A stretch of DNA of 64,000 nucleotides, from positions 1,771,321 through 1,835,320 of the forward strand of contig NZ_KQ759763.1 in the NCBI RefSeq assembly GCF_001482195.1. Reading direction: 5' to 3'. The notes beneath the pieces are model-generated. The model made no database searches and was not told where the DNA came from. It worked only from the letters and a program-made list of their open reading frames with translations. Both the position numbers and the translations under genes were made by a program. Every line of letters starts with the position of its first letter. Positions within the stretch are counted from its first letter, which is position 1. This document shows positions 35,899 to 47,619 of this stretch, piece after piece. Origin of the DNA: Luteimonas abyssi. GTDB lineage: Bacteria; Pseudomonadota; Gammaproteobacteria; Xanthomonadales; Xanthomonadaceae.

Positions 35899-38800
35899 TC
35901 AGCGCTTGCCCGCGGCCGCCAGCTGACCGAGGCGACTGACCGCCACCGATGCGGTGGGGTAGTCGATCGACTTCTGCGCGAACATCTCGTCGAGCATCGA
36001 CAGGGTGAAACGCAGCGCTGCATCGTCGCGTCCGATCCAGGCGGCGACCTTCTCGTCGGCAGTGGTCCCGGGCATGTCCAGCGCCTGCGCAGCCAGCTGG
36101 GACTGCTGGGCGGCGAGGTCGTCGCGCAGCACGCCGCGGGCGACCGCGTGCCAGCGTCCCTGCACCTCCAGCGCATCGATCTGCGCGAACAGCCACGGCA
36201 GGTGCAGCGCCTCGCCGACGCGGAAGTGCACCCGGGCAACGTCCACCGGCTTGGCCTTGCGCAGACGGGCCAGTTCGACGATGTCGAGGGCGGCGCTCAG
36301 ATACGGCAGTTCCGCCAGTTCGCGCGCCAGCGATGCCGGCACGCCCTGCTCGCACCACTGCGCCAGGGCCGCTTCGTACTCGGGCCGCTGGCCGTCGCCG
36401 AGGATGCCGTCGCCGCTGCGGATGTCCGCCAGTGCGCCGTGATAGCGCTCCACCGCCTTGGTGATGCCGGGCATCTCGCCGGGGCGGTTCAGCAGCCAGC
36501 GCACCAGCCCACGCTGCAGGTTCCAGATCACCTGCAGCGCATCGATCTGGGTGGACTCGGAAATCGTCAGGTCGAGCGCATCGATCTGCGTCCACAGGGC
36601 GCGCGCATCCAGCGTCTCGCGGCTGATCGTGTACGCCTTGGCGACCTCGGCCGGGCTGCGGCCGGTATCTTCCTGCATCCGCAGCAGGAAGGTCGCGCCC
36701 ATCCGGTTGATGGTGGTGTTGGTGACTGCGGTGGCGATGATCTCGCGCTTGAGCGGGTGTGTCTCCATCGCCGCCGCGTACTTCTTGCGCAGCGGTTCGG
36801 GGAAATAGCGCTGCAGCTCCTTGGACAGGTACGGATCTTCCGGAATGTCCGAATCCAGCATCTGCTGGTAGGCCACGAGCTTCGAGTACGACAGCAGCAC
36901 GGACAGTTCGGGGCGGGTCAGGCCCTGCCCACGCGCCTTGCGCGCGGAAATCTCCGCATCCGACGGCAGGAACTCGATCTGCCGGTCCAGCAACCCCTGT
37001 GCTTCCAGGGTGCGGATGAAGTGCTGCTTGGAGCCCAGGCGCGACACGCTCATCCGCTCCATCAGGCTCAGCGCCTGGTTCTGGCGGATGTTGTCCCACA
37101 GCACCAGCGCCTCGACCTCGTCGGTCATGTTGGCCAGCAAGGTGTTGCGCGCGGGCACGGTAAGCTTCTTCGCCTGCACCTGGCCGTTGAGCAGGATCTT
37201 GATGTTGACCTCGTGATCGGAGGTGTCCACGCCGGCCGAGTTGTCGATGAAGTCGGTGTTGAGCAGCACCCCGGCCTGCGCCGCTTCGATACGGCCGCGC
37301 TGGGTCAGGCCGAGGTTGCCGCCCTCGCCCACCACCTTGCAGCGCAGTTCGCCACCGTCGGCGCGGATGGCGTTGTTGGCGCGGTCGCCGGCATCGGCAT
37401 GGCTCTCGCCCGATGCCTTGACGTAGGTGCCGATGCCGCCGTTCCACAGCAGATCCACAGGCGCCTTGAGGATGGCGTTGAGGAGCTCGTTGGGGCTCAG
37501 GCTGGTGGCCGACGCGTCGAGACCGAGCACCGCACGCACCTGGGCCGATACCGGGATGGTCTTGGCGCTTCGCGGCCAGATGCCGCCGCCGGCGCTGATC
37601 AGCGTCTTGTCGTAGTCCTCCCAGCTCGAGCGCGGCAGGCGGAACATGCGCTCGCGCTCCTTCCAGGAGCGCGCCGCGTCCGGATCGGGATCGAGGAAAA
37701 TGTGGCGGTGGTCGAACGCCGCGACCAGCCGGATGTGCTTCGACAGCAGCATGCCGTTGCCGAACACGTCGCCGGACATGTCGCCGATGCCGGCCACGGT
37801 GAAGTCCTCGTTCTGGCAGTCCACGCCGAGCGCGCGGAAATGCCGCTTCACCGACTCCCACGCGCCCTTGGCGGTGATGCCCATGCCCTTGTGGTCGTAG
37901 CCGACCGAACCGCCAGAGGCGAATGCGTCGCCCAGCCAGAAGCCGTGGTCGGCGGCGATGCCGTTGGCGATGTCGGAGAAGGTGGCGGTGCCCTTGTCGG
38001 CGGCGACCACCAGGTAGGCGTCGTCGTCGTCGTGGCGGACCACGTCGCGCGGCGCCACGATCTTGCCACCGACCACGTTGTCGGTGATGTCGAGCAGGCC
38101 GTTGATGAAGCGGCGATAGCAGGCCACGCCCTCGGCGAACACCGCGTCGCGGTCGCCCCCGGCCGGCGGGCGCTTGACGAAGAAGCCACCCTTCGCACCG
38201 ACCGGCACGATGACGGTGTTCTTGACCATCTGCGCCTTGACCAGGCCCAGCACCTCGGTGCGGAAGTCCTCGCGGCGATCGGACCAGCGCAGGCCGCCGC
38301 GGGCCACCGGCCCGAAACGCAGATGCACGCCTTCCACGCGCGGTCCGTAGACGAAGATCTCGCGATACGGGCGCGGTTTGGGCAATTCGGGGACCCGGGC
38401 GCAATCGAACTTGTAGGCCACGTAGTCCTTGTCGGCACCGTCGGCGCCGCGCTGGTAATGGCTGGTGCGCAGGGTGGCGTCGATGACGCCGCGGAAGCTG
38501 CGCAGGATGCGGTCCTCGTCGAGGCTGCCAACGCTGTCGAGCAACGTCCGCAGGGCCTCGCGCACGGCCTCGCAACGGGTCTCGCGATCGGCCGCCCGTG
38601 CGGCGATCACCGGCTCCACGGCCGCCAGCGACGCAGCGTCGCCGCCGGCCAGCGCGGTCAGCTGGGTCCGCAGCGCCTCCATGCCCTCGCGCAACGCCGC
38701 CTTGCCCAGGCTGCCGGCCCCGGGATCGAAGCGTCCTTCGAACAGTTCGACCAGCAGCCGCGACAGCAGCGGATAGCGCGCCAGCGTCTCCTCCATGTAG

Positions 38801-40905
38801 GCCTGCGAGAACGGCACGCCGACCTGCAGCAGATACTTGCAGTACGCACGCAACATGGCGGTCTGCCGCCAGTCCAGACGGGCCAGCACGATCAGGCGGT
38901 TGAACCCGTCGTTCTCGGCGTCGCCGCGCCAGATCCGGGCGAAAGCATCCTCGAACGCCGGGCCGACACGCTCGACATCCAACTCGATGCCGGGCGCCTC
39001 CACACCGAAATCCTGCACGTGGTAGGCCTCGCCATCGGCATCGATGCGGTGCGGATGTTCGGACAGCACCCGCAAGCCCATGTTCTCCATCATCGGCAAC
39101 ACGTCCGACAGCGGCAGGTCGCGGCCGCGCCGGAACAGCTTCAGACGCAGGCCGCCCTCGCCCTCGGCGCCGGTCGTGCGCACGAGACTCAGGCGCAGAT
39201 CCTCGGCCGAGCCCAGCGCGGCCAGCCGGCTCACGTCCTGGGCGGCGACCGCAGGGGTCGCATGCTCGATGTAGCTGGCGGTCAGCGATCGGCCGAAGCG
39301 GCCGGCGAGTCCCAGGCCCTCGCTCTCGCCGTGGTGGGCGATGAGCGCATCGCGCAGGTCGTCCTGCCAGTTGCGCACGATCGTCGACAGCGTCGAGTCG
39401 AGCGCGGCCGCATCGACGTCCGCCGTGACGCCCGAGCGCGGCCGCACGATCAGGTGCAGCTGCGCCAGCGGCGACTCGCCGACTTGGACGCTGGCGTCGA
39501 TGCGGTCGGCATCGAGCGCGTCGCGCAGCATCGCCTCGATCCGCAGGCGCACCTCGGTGTTGTAACGGTCGCGCGGCACGTAGGCCAGCACCGAGTAGAA
39601 CCGGCCGTAGCGGTCGCTGCGCAGGAACAACCTGCTGCGCACGCGCTCCTGCAGGTTGAGGATGCCCATCACCAGGCGATACAGCTCCTCGCCGCTGGAC
39701 TGGAACAGCTCGTCGCGCGGCAGCGTCTCCAGAATGTGCTTGAGTGCCTTGCCGCTGTGGCCGGTCTCGCGCAGGCCCGAGCGGCTCATCACCTGCTCGA
39801 AGCGTTCGCGCACCAGCGGGATGTCCCATGGACGCCGGTTGTAGGCGCTGGACGTGTAGAGACCGATGAAGCGCTGCTCGCCGACGGCGCGTCCCTTGGC
39901 GTCGAACAGCAGCACGCCGACGTAATCCATGAAACCGGGCCGATGCACGCTGGAGCGGGCATTGGTCTTGGTCAGGATCAGCGGGTCGACGTCGCCTTCG
40001 CCGCGGGCGGCCTGCGCGGCCAGGGCACGCAGCGAACGCGGCTGGCCGACATCCTTGCCGCGCAGCAGGCCGAGGCCGGTGTCCTCCACGGCGACCAGCG
40101 TGTGGTCGCTGCCACGCGAGTTCACCCGATACTCGCGATAGCCGAGGAACGTGAAGTGGTCGCTCGACGCCCAGCGCAGGAACTCCTGCGCCTCGCGGCG
40201 CACCGCGTCGCTGACCGGCAGCTTGCGGGTCGCCAGGTCGGCGGCCACCTGCAGCATCTTCTCGCGCATCACCGGCCAGTCGCCGACGATCTGGCGCACG
40301 TCGTGCAGGACGCGCTCCAGCACCGCGGTCAGCTCGGCGATGCCCTCCGGGGTCTGCCGGTCGATTTCCAGGTGCATGGTGGATTCGACCTCGCCTTCGC
40401 CCACCGACAGCAGCTTTCCGCTGCGGTCGCGACGCATCGCGATCACCGGGTGCCCCAGCACGTGCACGCCCACACCTTGTTCGGCAAGCGCCATGGTCAC
40501 CGAATCGACCAGGAACGGCATGTCGTCGTTGACGATCTGCAGCACCGTATGCGGCGACTCCCAGCCGTGGCTCTTGATCGTGGGATTGAACAGCCGCAGA
40601 CGCGCGCTGCCGGGCTTGCGCTTGCGTGCGAATTCCAGCACGCCGTGCGCCAGCGCCGCCCAGCCGGCGGGGCTGTGCAGCGCTACCTCGTCTTCGCCCA
40701 TGCGGCGATAGAACGCGGCGGCGAACGACTCGGCATCGCCGGCGGCGGCACGGCCTGCCAGCTTGCGGATCTCGGCCAGGATCGGCGCCATCGCCTCCGC
40801 ATCGGTGGGCTTACGGCTCGGGCGCGCCTTCTTCGGCGCCGGGTCGAGCGTGGACGGTTGCGGTTTGCTCGCGCGGGACGACGGGGACTTGCGTTGCGTG
40901 GTCAT
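35899..40905 (-). CDS. gdhB: NAD-specific glutamate dehydrogenase, large (180-kDa) type
   Basis: A 1668-residue enzyme converting glutamate to 2-oxoglutarate and ammonia with NAD. The N-terminal half holds ACT-like regulatory segments. The catalytic region near the middle includes VPVGAKGGFFVKRPP and GGLRWSDRREDFRTEVLGL, the NAD-binding part has GIGDMSGDVFGNGMLLS, and the tail is the helical C-terminal domain. The L_180-type architecture is unmistakable. ATG 40905 is chosen over 40959, which would translate through a hairpin. There is no Shine-Dalgarno, and a CATCAT box lies 5 nt upstream. It feeds amino-acid carbon into the TCA cycle. Confidence 0.95.
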   Translation of the reverse strand: MTTQRKSPSSRASKPQPSTLDPAPKKARPSRKPTDAEAMAPILAEIRKLAGRAAAGDAESFAAAFYRRMGEDEVALHSPAGWAALAHGVLEFARKRKPGSARLRLFNPTIKSHGWESPHTVLQIVNDDMPFLVDSVTMALAEQGVGVHVLGHPVIAMRRDRSGKLLSVGEGEVESTMHLEIDRQTPEGIAELTAVLERVLHDVRQIVGDWPVMREKMLQVAADLATRKLPVSDAVRREAQEFLRWASSDHFTFLGYREYRVNSRGSDHTLVAVEDTGLGLLRGKDVGQPRSLRALAAQAARGEGDVDPLILTKTNARSSVHRPGFMDYVGVLLFDAKGRAVGEQRFIGLYTSSAYNRRPWDIPLVRERFEQVMSRSGLRETGHSGKALKHILETLPRDELFQSSGEELYRLVMGILNLQERVRSRLFLRSDRYGRFYSVLAYVPRDRYNTEVRLRIEAMLRDALDADRIDASVQVGESPLAQLHLIVRPRSGVTADVDAAALDSTLSTIVRNWQDDLRDALIAHHGESEGLGLAGRFGRSLTASYIEHATPAVAAQDVSRLAALGSAEDLRLSLVRTTGAEGEGGLRLKLFRRGRDLPLSDVLPMMENMGLRVLSEHPHRIDADGEAYHVQDFGVEAPGIELDVERVGPAFEDAFARIWRGDAENDGFNRLIVLARLDWRQTAMLRAYCKYLLQVGVPFSQAYMEETLARYPLLSRLLVELFEGRFDPGAGSLGKAALREGMEALRTQLTALAGGDAASLAAVEPVIAARAADRETRCEAVREALRTLLDSVGSLDEDRILRSFRGVIDATLRTSHYQRGADGADKDYVAYKFDCARVPELPKPRPYREIFVYGPRVEGVHLRFGPVARGGLRWSDRREDFRTEVLGLVKAQMVKNTVIVPVGAKGGFFVKRPPAGGDRDAVFAEGVACYRRFINGLLDITDNVVGGKIVAPRDVVRHDDDDAYLVVAADKGTATFSDIANGIAADHGFWLGDAFASGGSVGYDHKGMGITAKGAWESVKRHFRALGVDCQNEDFTVAGIGDMSGDVFGNGMLLSKHIRLVAAFDHRHIFLDPDPDAARSWKERERMFRLPRSSWEDYDKTLISAGGGIWPRSAKTIPVSAQVRAVLGLDASATSLSPNELLNAILKAPVDLLWNGGIGTYVKASGESHADAGDRANNAIRADGGELRCKVVGEGGNLGLTQRGRIEAAQAGVLLNTDFIDNSAGVDTSDHEVNIKILLNGQVQAKKLTVPARNTLLANMTDEVEALVLWDNIRQNQALSLMERMSVSRLGSKQHFIRTLEAQGLLDRQIEFLPSDAEISARKARGQGLTRPELSVLLSYSKLVAYQQMLDSDIPEDPYLSKELQRYFPEPLRKKYAAAMETHPLKREIIATAVTNTTINRMGATFLLRMQEDTGRSPAEVAKAYTISRETLDARALWTQIDALDLTISESTQIDALQVIWNLQRGLVRWLLNRPGEMPGITKAVERYHGALADIRSGDGILGDGQRPEYEAALAQWCEQGVPASLARELAELPYLSAALDIVELARLRKAKPVDVARVHFRVGEALHLPWLFAQIDALEVQGRWHAVARGVLRDDLAAQQSQLAAQALDMPGTTADEKVAAWIGRDDAALRFTLSMLDEMFAQKSIDYPTASVAVSRLGQLAAAGKR

Positions 40906-40932
40906 GATCGATGATGGGTCCGGATGCAATGA

Positions 40933-40953
40933 GGCCCGCGCAAAACGCGGGCC
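40933..40953 (-). terminator. Hairpin between the acyl-CoA dehydrogenase gene and gdh
   Basis: GGCCCGCG (40933-40940) pairs with CGCGGGCC (40946-40953) around a 5-nt loop. It lies between the end of the acyl-CoA dehydrogenase gene and the gdh start. No U tract follows on the minus strand, so termination activity is unproven. Confidence 0.35.
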
Positions 40954-41094
40954 GGGCATGGGGGATTTGATTCAGAGCGGCACGACGGAAACGACAGGAA
41001 TGTCGGGCATCGGCAGCGCACGGCTGGCGACCGCGCGCGCGACGATGGCGCGGCTGACGACGGCGGGGCGGGCGATGCACGACATCGGGACGCT

Positions 41095-42243
<1,149 letters not shown>

Positions 42244-42345
42244 GTCGCACACCTCTGGACCTTGATCGGAAGCCGGAATTGTAGCCGCGCACGCGCGCAA
42301 ACCCCACTCTTGCCGGTTGACGCCGGAACGCCTCGCGCGCAGACT

Positions 42346-42371
42346 TATCTCATTATCGCGATACAAAGATA
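42346..42371 (+). promoter_or_regulatory. Four-half-site operator before the metH regulator
   Basis: TATC tetramers at 42346-42349 and 42354-42357 are mirrored exactly by GATA at 42360-42363 and 42368-42371. All share the centre 42358.5, and the inner pair forms the palindrome TATCGCGATA (42354-42363). It ends 3 bp before the ATG of the ArsR-methyltransferase gene, so binding would block initiation. The AT-rich patch stands out in GC-rich DNA. A possible -35 (TTGACG) lies at 42317-42322. Confidence 0.7.
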
Positions 42372-42374
42372 TTC

Positions 42375-43313
42375 ATGAATCTCGAGAGCTGGTCCGCACG
42401 TCTGAAAGTGCTCGCCGACGCCACCCGCGTGCGACTTCTCGCCTTGCTGGAGGGCGAGGAACTCACCGTCGCCGAGCTGGCCGCGATCACCCGCCTGGCC
42501 CAGCCGCGGGTGTCCACCCACCTCGCGAAGCTGAAGGAAGCCGGACTGGTGCGCGACCGCCGCGCCGGGGTTTCGGCTTATTACCGCTTCGACGACGCCC
42601 AGCTCGACGCCGCCCTGCGCACCCTGTGGATCACCTTGCGCGACGGCAGCGACGACCCGCTGCTGCGCCAGGACGCCGAGCGCGTTCCCGGTGTGCTGGC
42701 GATGCGCGCAGCCGACCAGAACTGGGCCGACTCCGTGGCCGGCGACATGGAACGCCACTATTCACCGGGCCGCACCTGGGAAGCCCTGGCACGATCCGCG
42801 CTGCCGTTGCTCGAGACCGGCGACGTCCTCGACATCGCCTCCGGCGATGGCGTGCTGGCCGAACTGCTGGCGCCGCACGCCCACCGCTACGTCTGCATCG
42901 ACACCAGCGCCCGCGTCGTGAACGCCGCGGCCGAGCGACTCAAGCGTTACCGCAACGTCGAGGTCCGCGAGGGCGACATGCACGCGCTCACCCTCGACGA
43001 CGCCAGCTTCGACCTGGTGGTCCTGATGCATGCGCTGACCTACGCCGCCAAGCCGGCTCAGGCCGTGGCCGAGGCGGCGCGCGTGCTGCGACCCGGCGGT
43101 CGCCTGTTGCTGACCAGTCTGGCGCGGCACGAACACCGCGCCGCCGTCGAGGCGTACGGGCACGTGAATCTCGGCTTCACCGACCGCGAACTGCGGCGCT
43201 TCGTCGACAAGGCCGGGCTGTCGCTGCAGAGCATCACCACCGTGACCCGGGAGAAGCGCCCCCCGCACTTCGAGGTGCTCTCGCTGATCGCCTCGAAGGA
43301 GGCCGACCGATGA
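42375..43313 (+). CDS. ArsR-family regulator fused to a SAM-dependent methyltransferase
   Basis: A 312-residue two-domain protein. Residues about 1-85 form an ArsR-type winged helix ([44 protein letters not shown]). Residues about 120-300 form a Rossmann methyltransferase with [16 protein letters not shown] (SAM motif I), [19 protein letters not shown] and [10 protein letters not shown]. It overlaps the first metH gene (ATGA), so it is probably an autoregulated sensor of the methyl cycle. Related ArsR regulators of this pathway (SahR) are known. The fused methyltransferase may have become a SAM/SAH-sensing domain. That role is inference. Confidence 0.9.
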   Translation: MNLESWSARLKVLADATRVRLLALLEGEELTVAELAAITRLAQPRVSTHLAKLKEAGLVRDRRAGVSAYYRFDDAQLDAALRTLWITLRDGSDDPLLRQDAERVPGVLAMRAADQNWADSVAGDMERHYSPGRTWEALARSALPLLETGDVLDIASGDGVLAELLAPHAHRYVCIDTSARVVNAAAERLKRYRNVEVREGDMHALTLDDASFDLVVLMHALTYAAKPAQAVAEAARVLRPGGRLLLTSLARHEHRAAVEAYGHVNLGFTDRELRRFVDKAGLSLQSITTVTREKRPPHFEVLSLIASKEADR

Positions 43314-44401
43314 GCGCCGCCCTGCCCTGGCGCGACCCGGACCGTGTGGCCGCGCTGGAAGACGCCCTCGCCCGCCGCATCCTGATCATCGACGGCGCGA
43401 TGGGCACCATGATCCAGCGCGAGACGCTGGACGAGCACGATTACCGCGGCGAGCGCTTTGCCGACGGCATCGACTCGCAGGCGCCGGACACCGCACCGCC
43501 CGGCACGCCCGGCCGCGAACTCAAGGGCAACAACGACCTGCTGACCCTGACCCGTCGCGACCTCATCTTCGGCATCCACCGCGCTTACCTGGAAGCCGGC
43601 GCGGATCTGGTCGAGACCAATACCTTCAACGCCACCGCGGTCAGCCAGGCCGACTACGGCCTCGAGCATCTCGTGCACGAACTCAACCGGGAAGGCGCCC
43701 GGGTCGCCCGCGACGCCTGCGACGCGGTGGAGGCGACCATGCCGGGGCGCCCCCGCTTCGTGATCGGCGTGCTCGGCCCGACCAGCCGTACCGCCTCGAT
43801 CAGCCCCGACGTCAACGATCCCGGTTTCCGCAACACCAGCTTCGATGCGCTGCGCGACACCTATGCCGAAGCCACGCGCGGCCTGGTCGAGGGCGGCGCC
43901 GATGTGCTGATGGTCGAGACCGTGTTCGACACGCTCAACGCCAAGGCCGCGCTGTTCGCGATCGAGGACGTCTTCGCCGAGATCGGAAACCGTCTGCCGG
44001 TGATGATCTCCGGCACGATCACCGACGCTTCCGGGCGCACGCTGTCCGGCCAGACCGCCGAGGCGTTCCAGGTCTCGCTGGCGCACGCGCAGCCCCTGGC
44101 GATCGGCCTCAACTGCGCGCTCGGCGCCCGCGACTTGCGGCCCCACGTGGAGGCGCTGGCGCGGATCGCCCCTTCCTGTGTCAGCGTCCACCCGAACGCC
44201 GGCCTGCCCAACGCCTTCGGCGGATACGACGAAACGCCCGAGGACATGGCGGAGGTGCTGCACGAGTTCGCCCAGTCCGGCCTGGTCAACCTGGTCGGCG
44301 GCTGCTGCGGCACGACCCCGGACCACATCCGCGCGATCGCGGACGCGGTCGACAACATCCCCCCCCGCAGGCGCGCGGAGGCGCCGGCGCATGCGGCTTG
44401 A
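43310..44401 (+). CDS. metH: Methionine synthase, N-terminal homocysteine-binding subunit (split MetH)
   Basis: A 363-residue homocysteine S-methyltransferase domain standing as its own gene. [12 protein letters not shown] starts the barrel. Zinc ligands are the Cys in [12 protein letters not shown] and the double Cys in [11 protein letters not shown]. Typical cobalamin MetH carries this domain fused to the rest, but here it ends after about 360 residues. It starts at ATG 43310, overlapping the stop of the regulator, and is followed by the second metH gene after 117 bp. Xanthomonads commonly have this split. Confidence 0.95.
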   Translation: MSAALPWRDPDRVAALEDALARRILIIDGAMGTMIQRETLDEHDYRGERFADGIDSQAPDTAPPGTPGRELKGNNDLLTLTRRDLIFGIHRAYLEAGADLVETNTFNATAVSQADYGLEHLVHELNREGARVARDACDAVEATMPGRPRFVIGVLGPTSRTASISPDVNDPGFRNTSFDALRDTYAEATRGLVEGGADVLMVETVFDTLNAKAALFAIEDVFAEIGNRLPVMISGTITDASGRTLSGQTAEAFQVSLAHAQPLAIGLNCALGARDLRPHVEALARIAPSCVSVHPNAGLPNAFGGYDETPEDMAEVLHEFAQSGLVNLVGGCCGTTPDHIRAIADAVDNIPPRRRAEAPAHAA

Positions 44402-44518
44402 TGCGCTGTGCCACGCCCGCCATGACGCGCCGTGCATGGGCGCGGACGGCGCGACGCCCGTGACGATGCGACCTCGTCGTCCTTACCGGCCTCGATCCGC
44501 CGCCGACCAGGCTTTCCG

Positions 44519-47233
44519 ATGACCCAGCTGCATCGCCATACCCGCCTGTCCGGCCTCGAGCCGCTGGTGATCACGCCCGACCTGCTGTTCGTCAACGTGG
44601 GCGAGCGCACCAACGTCACCGGCAGTGCGCAGTTCCGCAAGATGGTCAAGGAGGACCGCTTCGAGGAGGCGGTCGAGGTCGCACGCCAGCAGGTCGCCAG
44701 CGGTGCGCAGATCCTCGACGTCAACATGGACGAGGGTCTGATCGATTCCGCCCGTGCGATGACCCGCTTTCTCAACCTGATCGCGTCCGAGCCCGACATC
44801 GCCCGCATCCCGGTGATGGTGGACTCGTCGAAGTGGGAGGTCATCGAGGCCGGCCTGAAATGCCTGCAGGGCAAGGGCGTGGTGAACTCGATCTCGCTCA
44901 AGGAGGGCGAGGCCGCCTTCGTCGCCCAGGCGCGCACGGTGCTGCGCTACGGCGCGGCCGCAGTGGTCATGGCGTTCGACGAACAGGGCCAGGCCGACAC
45001 CTGCGCGCGCAAGGTCGAGATCTGCAGCCGCGCCTACCGGATCCTGACCGAGGACGTGGGCTTCCCGCCCGAGGACATCATCTTCGACCCGAACATCTTC
45101 GCGGTCGCTACCGGCATCGAGGAGCACGACAACTACGCCGTCGACTTCATCGAGGCCACCCGGATCATCAAGGACACCCTGCCGCACTGCCACGTGTCCG
45201 GGGGCGTGTCCAACGTGTCGTTCTCCTTCCGCGGCAACGAGACGGTGCGCCAGGCCATCCACGCCGTCTTCCTGTATCACGCCATCGCCGCCGGCATGGA
45301 CATGGGCATCGTCAACGCGGGGGCCCTGCCCATCGTCGACGACCTCGATGCGGAGCTGCGCGAACGGGTCGAGGATGTGGTGCTCAACCGTCGCCGCGAC
45401 GCCACCGAGCGTCTGCTGGAGATCGCCGAACGCTACAAGGGCCGCAAGGGCGAGGCGAAGGTCGAGGACCTGGCCTGGCGCGAACGTCCGGTGCGCGAAC
45501 GTCTCGCACATGCGCTGGTACACGGCATCGACGCCTTCGTCGAGCCCGACACCGAGGAATGCCGCCGGGAGGCGAAGCGTCCGCTGGACGTGATCGAAGG
45601 CCCGCTGATGGACGGCATGAACGTCGTCGGCGACCTGTTCGGCGCCGGCAAGATGTTCCTGCCGCAGGTGGTCAAATCCGCGCGGGTGATGAAGAAGGCC
45701 GTGGCCTACCTGCTGCCCTACATCGAGGCGGAAAAGGCGGCCGGCGGCGATGCCGGACGCTCCAACGGCCGCATCGTGATGGCGACGGTCAAGGGCGACG
45801 TACACGACATCGGCAAGAACATCGTCGGTGTGGTGCTGGCCTGCAACAACTTCGAGGTGGTGGATCTCGGGGTGATGGTCGCGGCCCAGACCATCCTCGA
45901 CAAGGCGCGCGAGGTCGACGCCGACCTGATCGGTCTGTCCGGGCTGATCACGCCGTCGCTGGAGGAAATGAGCCATGTCGCACGGGAACTGCAACGGCAG
46001 CGGTTCGAGATCCCGCTGCTGATCGGTGGCGCGACCACCTCGCGCGCACACACCGCGCTCAGGATCGACCCGCACTACGAGGCGCCGACGGTCTGGGTCA
46101 AGGATGCCTCGCGCGCGGTCGGCGTCGCCCAGTCGCTGATTTCCACGGAACGGCGCGCGGCCTTCGTCGCCGCCAACGACGCCGACTACGCCGAGATCCG
46201 CCAGCGCCACGCCAACCGGGGCGACGCCAAGCGCCTGGTCTCGCTGGGCAAGGCTCGCGCACAGCGCTTCGACGGCGGATGGGACGCGTACGTGCCGCCG
46301 GCTCCGAACAGACCCGGGCTGCACGTGTTCGACGACTACCCGCTGGACGAGCTGGTCGACAGCATCGACTGGACGCCGTTCTTCCAGGCCTGGGAGCTGG
46401 CCGGGAAGTTCCCGGCGATCCTGGACGACGAGATCGTCGGCACCCAGGCGACCGAGCTGTATCGCGACGCGCGCGCCATGCTCGACACCATCGTCGCGGA
46501 AAGGTGGCTCACTGCCAAGGCCGTGTTCGGCCTCTGGCCCGCGCACAGCATCGGCGACGATGTGGAGGTGCTGGTCGGCGATCCGGATCCCGCGGCCGGG
46601 ACGGCGTCTGCGCGTACGATGCTGCACTTCCTGCGCCAGCAGGTCGACAAACCCGTCGACCGTCCCGACTTCTGCCTGGCGGACTTCATCGCCCCCCGCG
46701 ACAGCGGTGTGCAGGACTGGATCGGTGCATTCGCGGTCACCGCCGGCATCGGCATCGACGCGCACGTCGCCCGCTTCGAGGCCGACCACGACGACTACAA
46801 CGCGATCCTGCTCAAGGCCCTGGCCGATCGCCTGGCCGAATCGCTCGCCGAACGCCTGCACCAGCGGGTACGCACCGACCACTGGGGCTACGCCGTCGAC
46901 GAGGCGCTCGACAACGACGCACTGATCGCCGAGCGCTACCGCGGCATTCGGCCCGCGCCGGGCTATCCGGCATGTCCGGAACACAGCGAGAAGAGCACGT
47001 TGTTCGCGATGCTCGATGCGCCCGGCAAAGCCGGCATCACCCTGACCGAAAGCTTCGCGATGCTGCCCACCGCCGCCGTCTCGGGGTACTACTTCAGCCA
47101 TCCACGGGCGCAGTACTTCGTGGTCGGCCGGGTATCGAAGGAACAGGTTGCCGACTACGCCCGCCGCAAGGGCGTCGAACTGCAGCAGGCCGAACGCTGG
47201 CTGGCGACCAATCTCGACTACGACCCCGAGTAG
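44519..47233 (+). CDS. metH: Methionine synthase, folate-cobalamin-reactivation subunit (split MetH)
   Basis: A 904-residue protein with the three remaining MetH domains in order: pterin-binding barrel ([18 protein letters not shown], about residues 25-290), cobalamin domain with [14 protein letters not shown] (the Asp-x-His-x-x-Gly motif, about 410-570) and [12 protein letters not shown], and the AdoMet reactivation domain ending with [15 protein letters not shown] and [13 protein letters not shown]. It transfers the methyl group from methyltetrahydrofolate to homocysteine with the N-terminal subunit encoded upstream. No cobalamin riboswitch precedes it. Confidence 0.96.
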   Translation: MTQLHRHTRLSGLEPLVITPDLLFVNVGERTNVTGSAQFRKMVKEDRFEEAVEVARQQVASGAQILDVNMDEGLIDSARAMTRFLNLIASEPDIARIPVMVDSSKWEVIEAGLKCLQGKGVVNSISLKEGEAAFVAQARTVLRYGAAAVVMAFDEQGQADTCARKVEICSRAYRILTEDVGFPPEDIIFDPNIFAVATGIEEHDNYAVDFIEATRIIKDTLPHCHVSGGVSNVSFSFRGNETVRQAIHAVFLYHAIAAGMDMGIVNAGALPIVDDLDAELRERVEDVVLNRRRDATERLLEIAERYKGRKGEAKVEDLAWRERPVRERLAHALVHGIDAFVEPDTEECRREAKRPLDVIEGPLMDGMNVVGDLFGAGKMFLPQVVKSARVMKKAVAYLLPYIEAEKAAGGDAGRSNGRIVMATVKGDVHDIGKNIVGVVLACNNFEVVDLGVMVAAQTILDKAREVDADLIGLSGLITPSLEEMSHVARELQRQRFEIPLLIGGATTSRAHTALRIDPHYEAPTVWVKDASRAVGVAQSLISTERRAAFVAANDADYAEIRQRHANRGDAKRLVSLGKARAQRFDGGWDAYVPPAPNRPGLHVFDDYPLDELVDSIDWTPFFQAWELAGKFPAILDDEIVGTQATELYRDARAMLDTIVAERWLTAKAVFGLWPAHSIGDDVEVLVGDPDPAAGTASARTMLHFLRQQVDKPVDRPDFCLADFIAPRDSGVQDWIGAFAVTAGIGIDAHVARFEADHDDYNAILLKALADRLAESLAERLHQRVRTDHWGYAVDEALDNDALIAERYRGIRPAPGYPACPEHSEKSTLFAMLDAPGKAGITLTESFAMLPTAAVSGYYFSHPRAQYFVVGRVSKEQVADYARRKGVELQQAERWLATNLDYDPE

Positions 47234-47308
47234 CTCCAGACAACCCGACCGTCCCGAAGCGACCGCATTCCAGGCACCGCATCGCCGACGAAGTCGCTCC
47301 CGCACGGC

Positions 47309-47545
47309 ACCATCGCCCCTCTCCCGCCAGCGGGAAAGGGGTTGGGGTGGGGCATTCCGCCTGCCGCACGATCCAAAGCCCCTCATCCGCCCCTGCGGGG
47401 CACCTTCTCCCGCCTGCGGGAGAAGGCGAAACGCCACGACAGGCCGGGCGCTATCGCCCCTCTCCCGCAGGCGGGAGAGGGGTTGGGGTGAGGGCACTTC
47501 GCCTGCCGCACGATCCAAAGCCCCCCGTCCGCCCCTGCCGTCAAC
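47309..47545. repeat. Composite palindromic repeat (REP/BIME-like), copy 2
   Basis: Two related units of about 140 bp follow metH. Each begins ATCGCCCCTCTCCCGC, folds on GCGGGAAAGGGG or GCGGGAGAGGGG, continues GTTGGGGTG and then the shared segment CGCCTGCCGCACGATCCAAA (near 47359 and 47501). Between them sits the module CTTCTCCCGCCTGCGGGAGAAG (near 47404-47425) with CGCCCCTGCGGGGCA before it, the same modules as the copy at 3.4 kb. The first unit has an A mismatch where the second is a perfect stem. Confidence 0.8.
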
Positions 47546-47619
47546 TTCCCCATCTCACACCCCACGCACCCCAAGGCCGCTACCCTGACCGGCGCACCCG
47601 CCCGACAGGATCAAGCTGC

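Noticed and set aside
35545..40914. A 1789-codon open frame on the plus strand opposite gdhB, and a 1360-codon frame on the same strand as gdhB in another register
   Set aside because: Both overlap the NAD-glutamate dehydrogenase gene and have shadow composition. They arise from stop depletion in GC-rich coding DNA.
42244..42374. Cobalamin riboswitch for metH
   Set aside because: The gap upstream of the regulator is too short for a B12 box and shows the TATC/GATA dyad instead. The second metH gap (117 bp) shows no conserved B12-box core.
47234..47619. Protein-coding ORFs through the repeats after metH
   Set aside because: Translations are proline/arginine low complexity of palindromic DNA with no start context.
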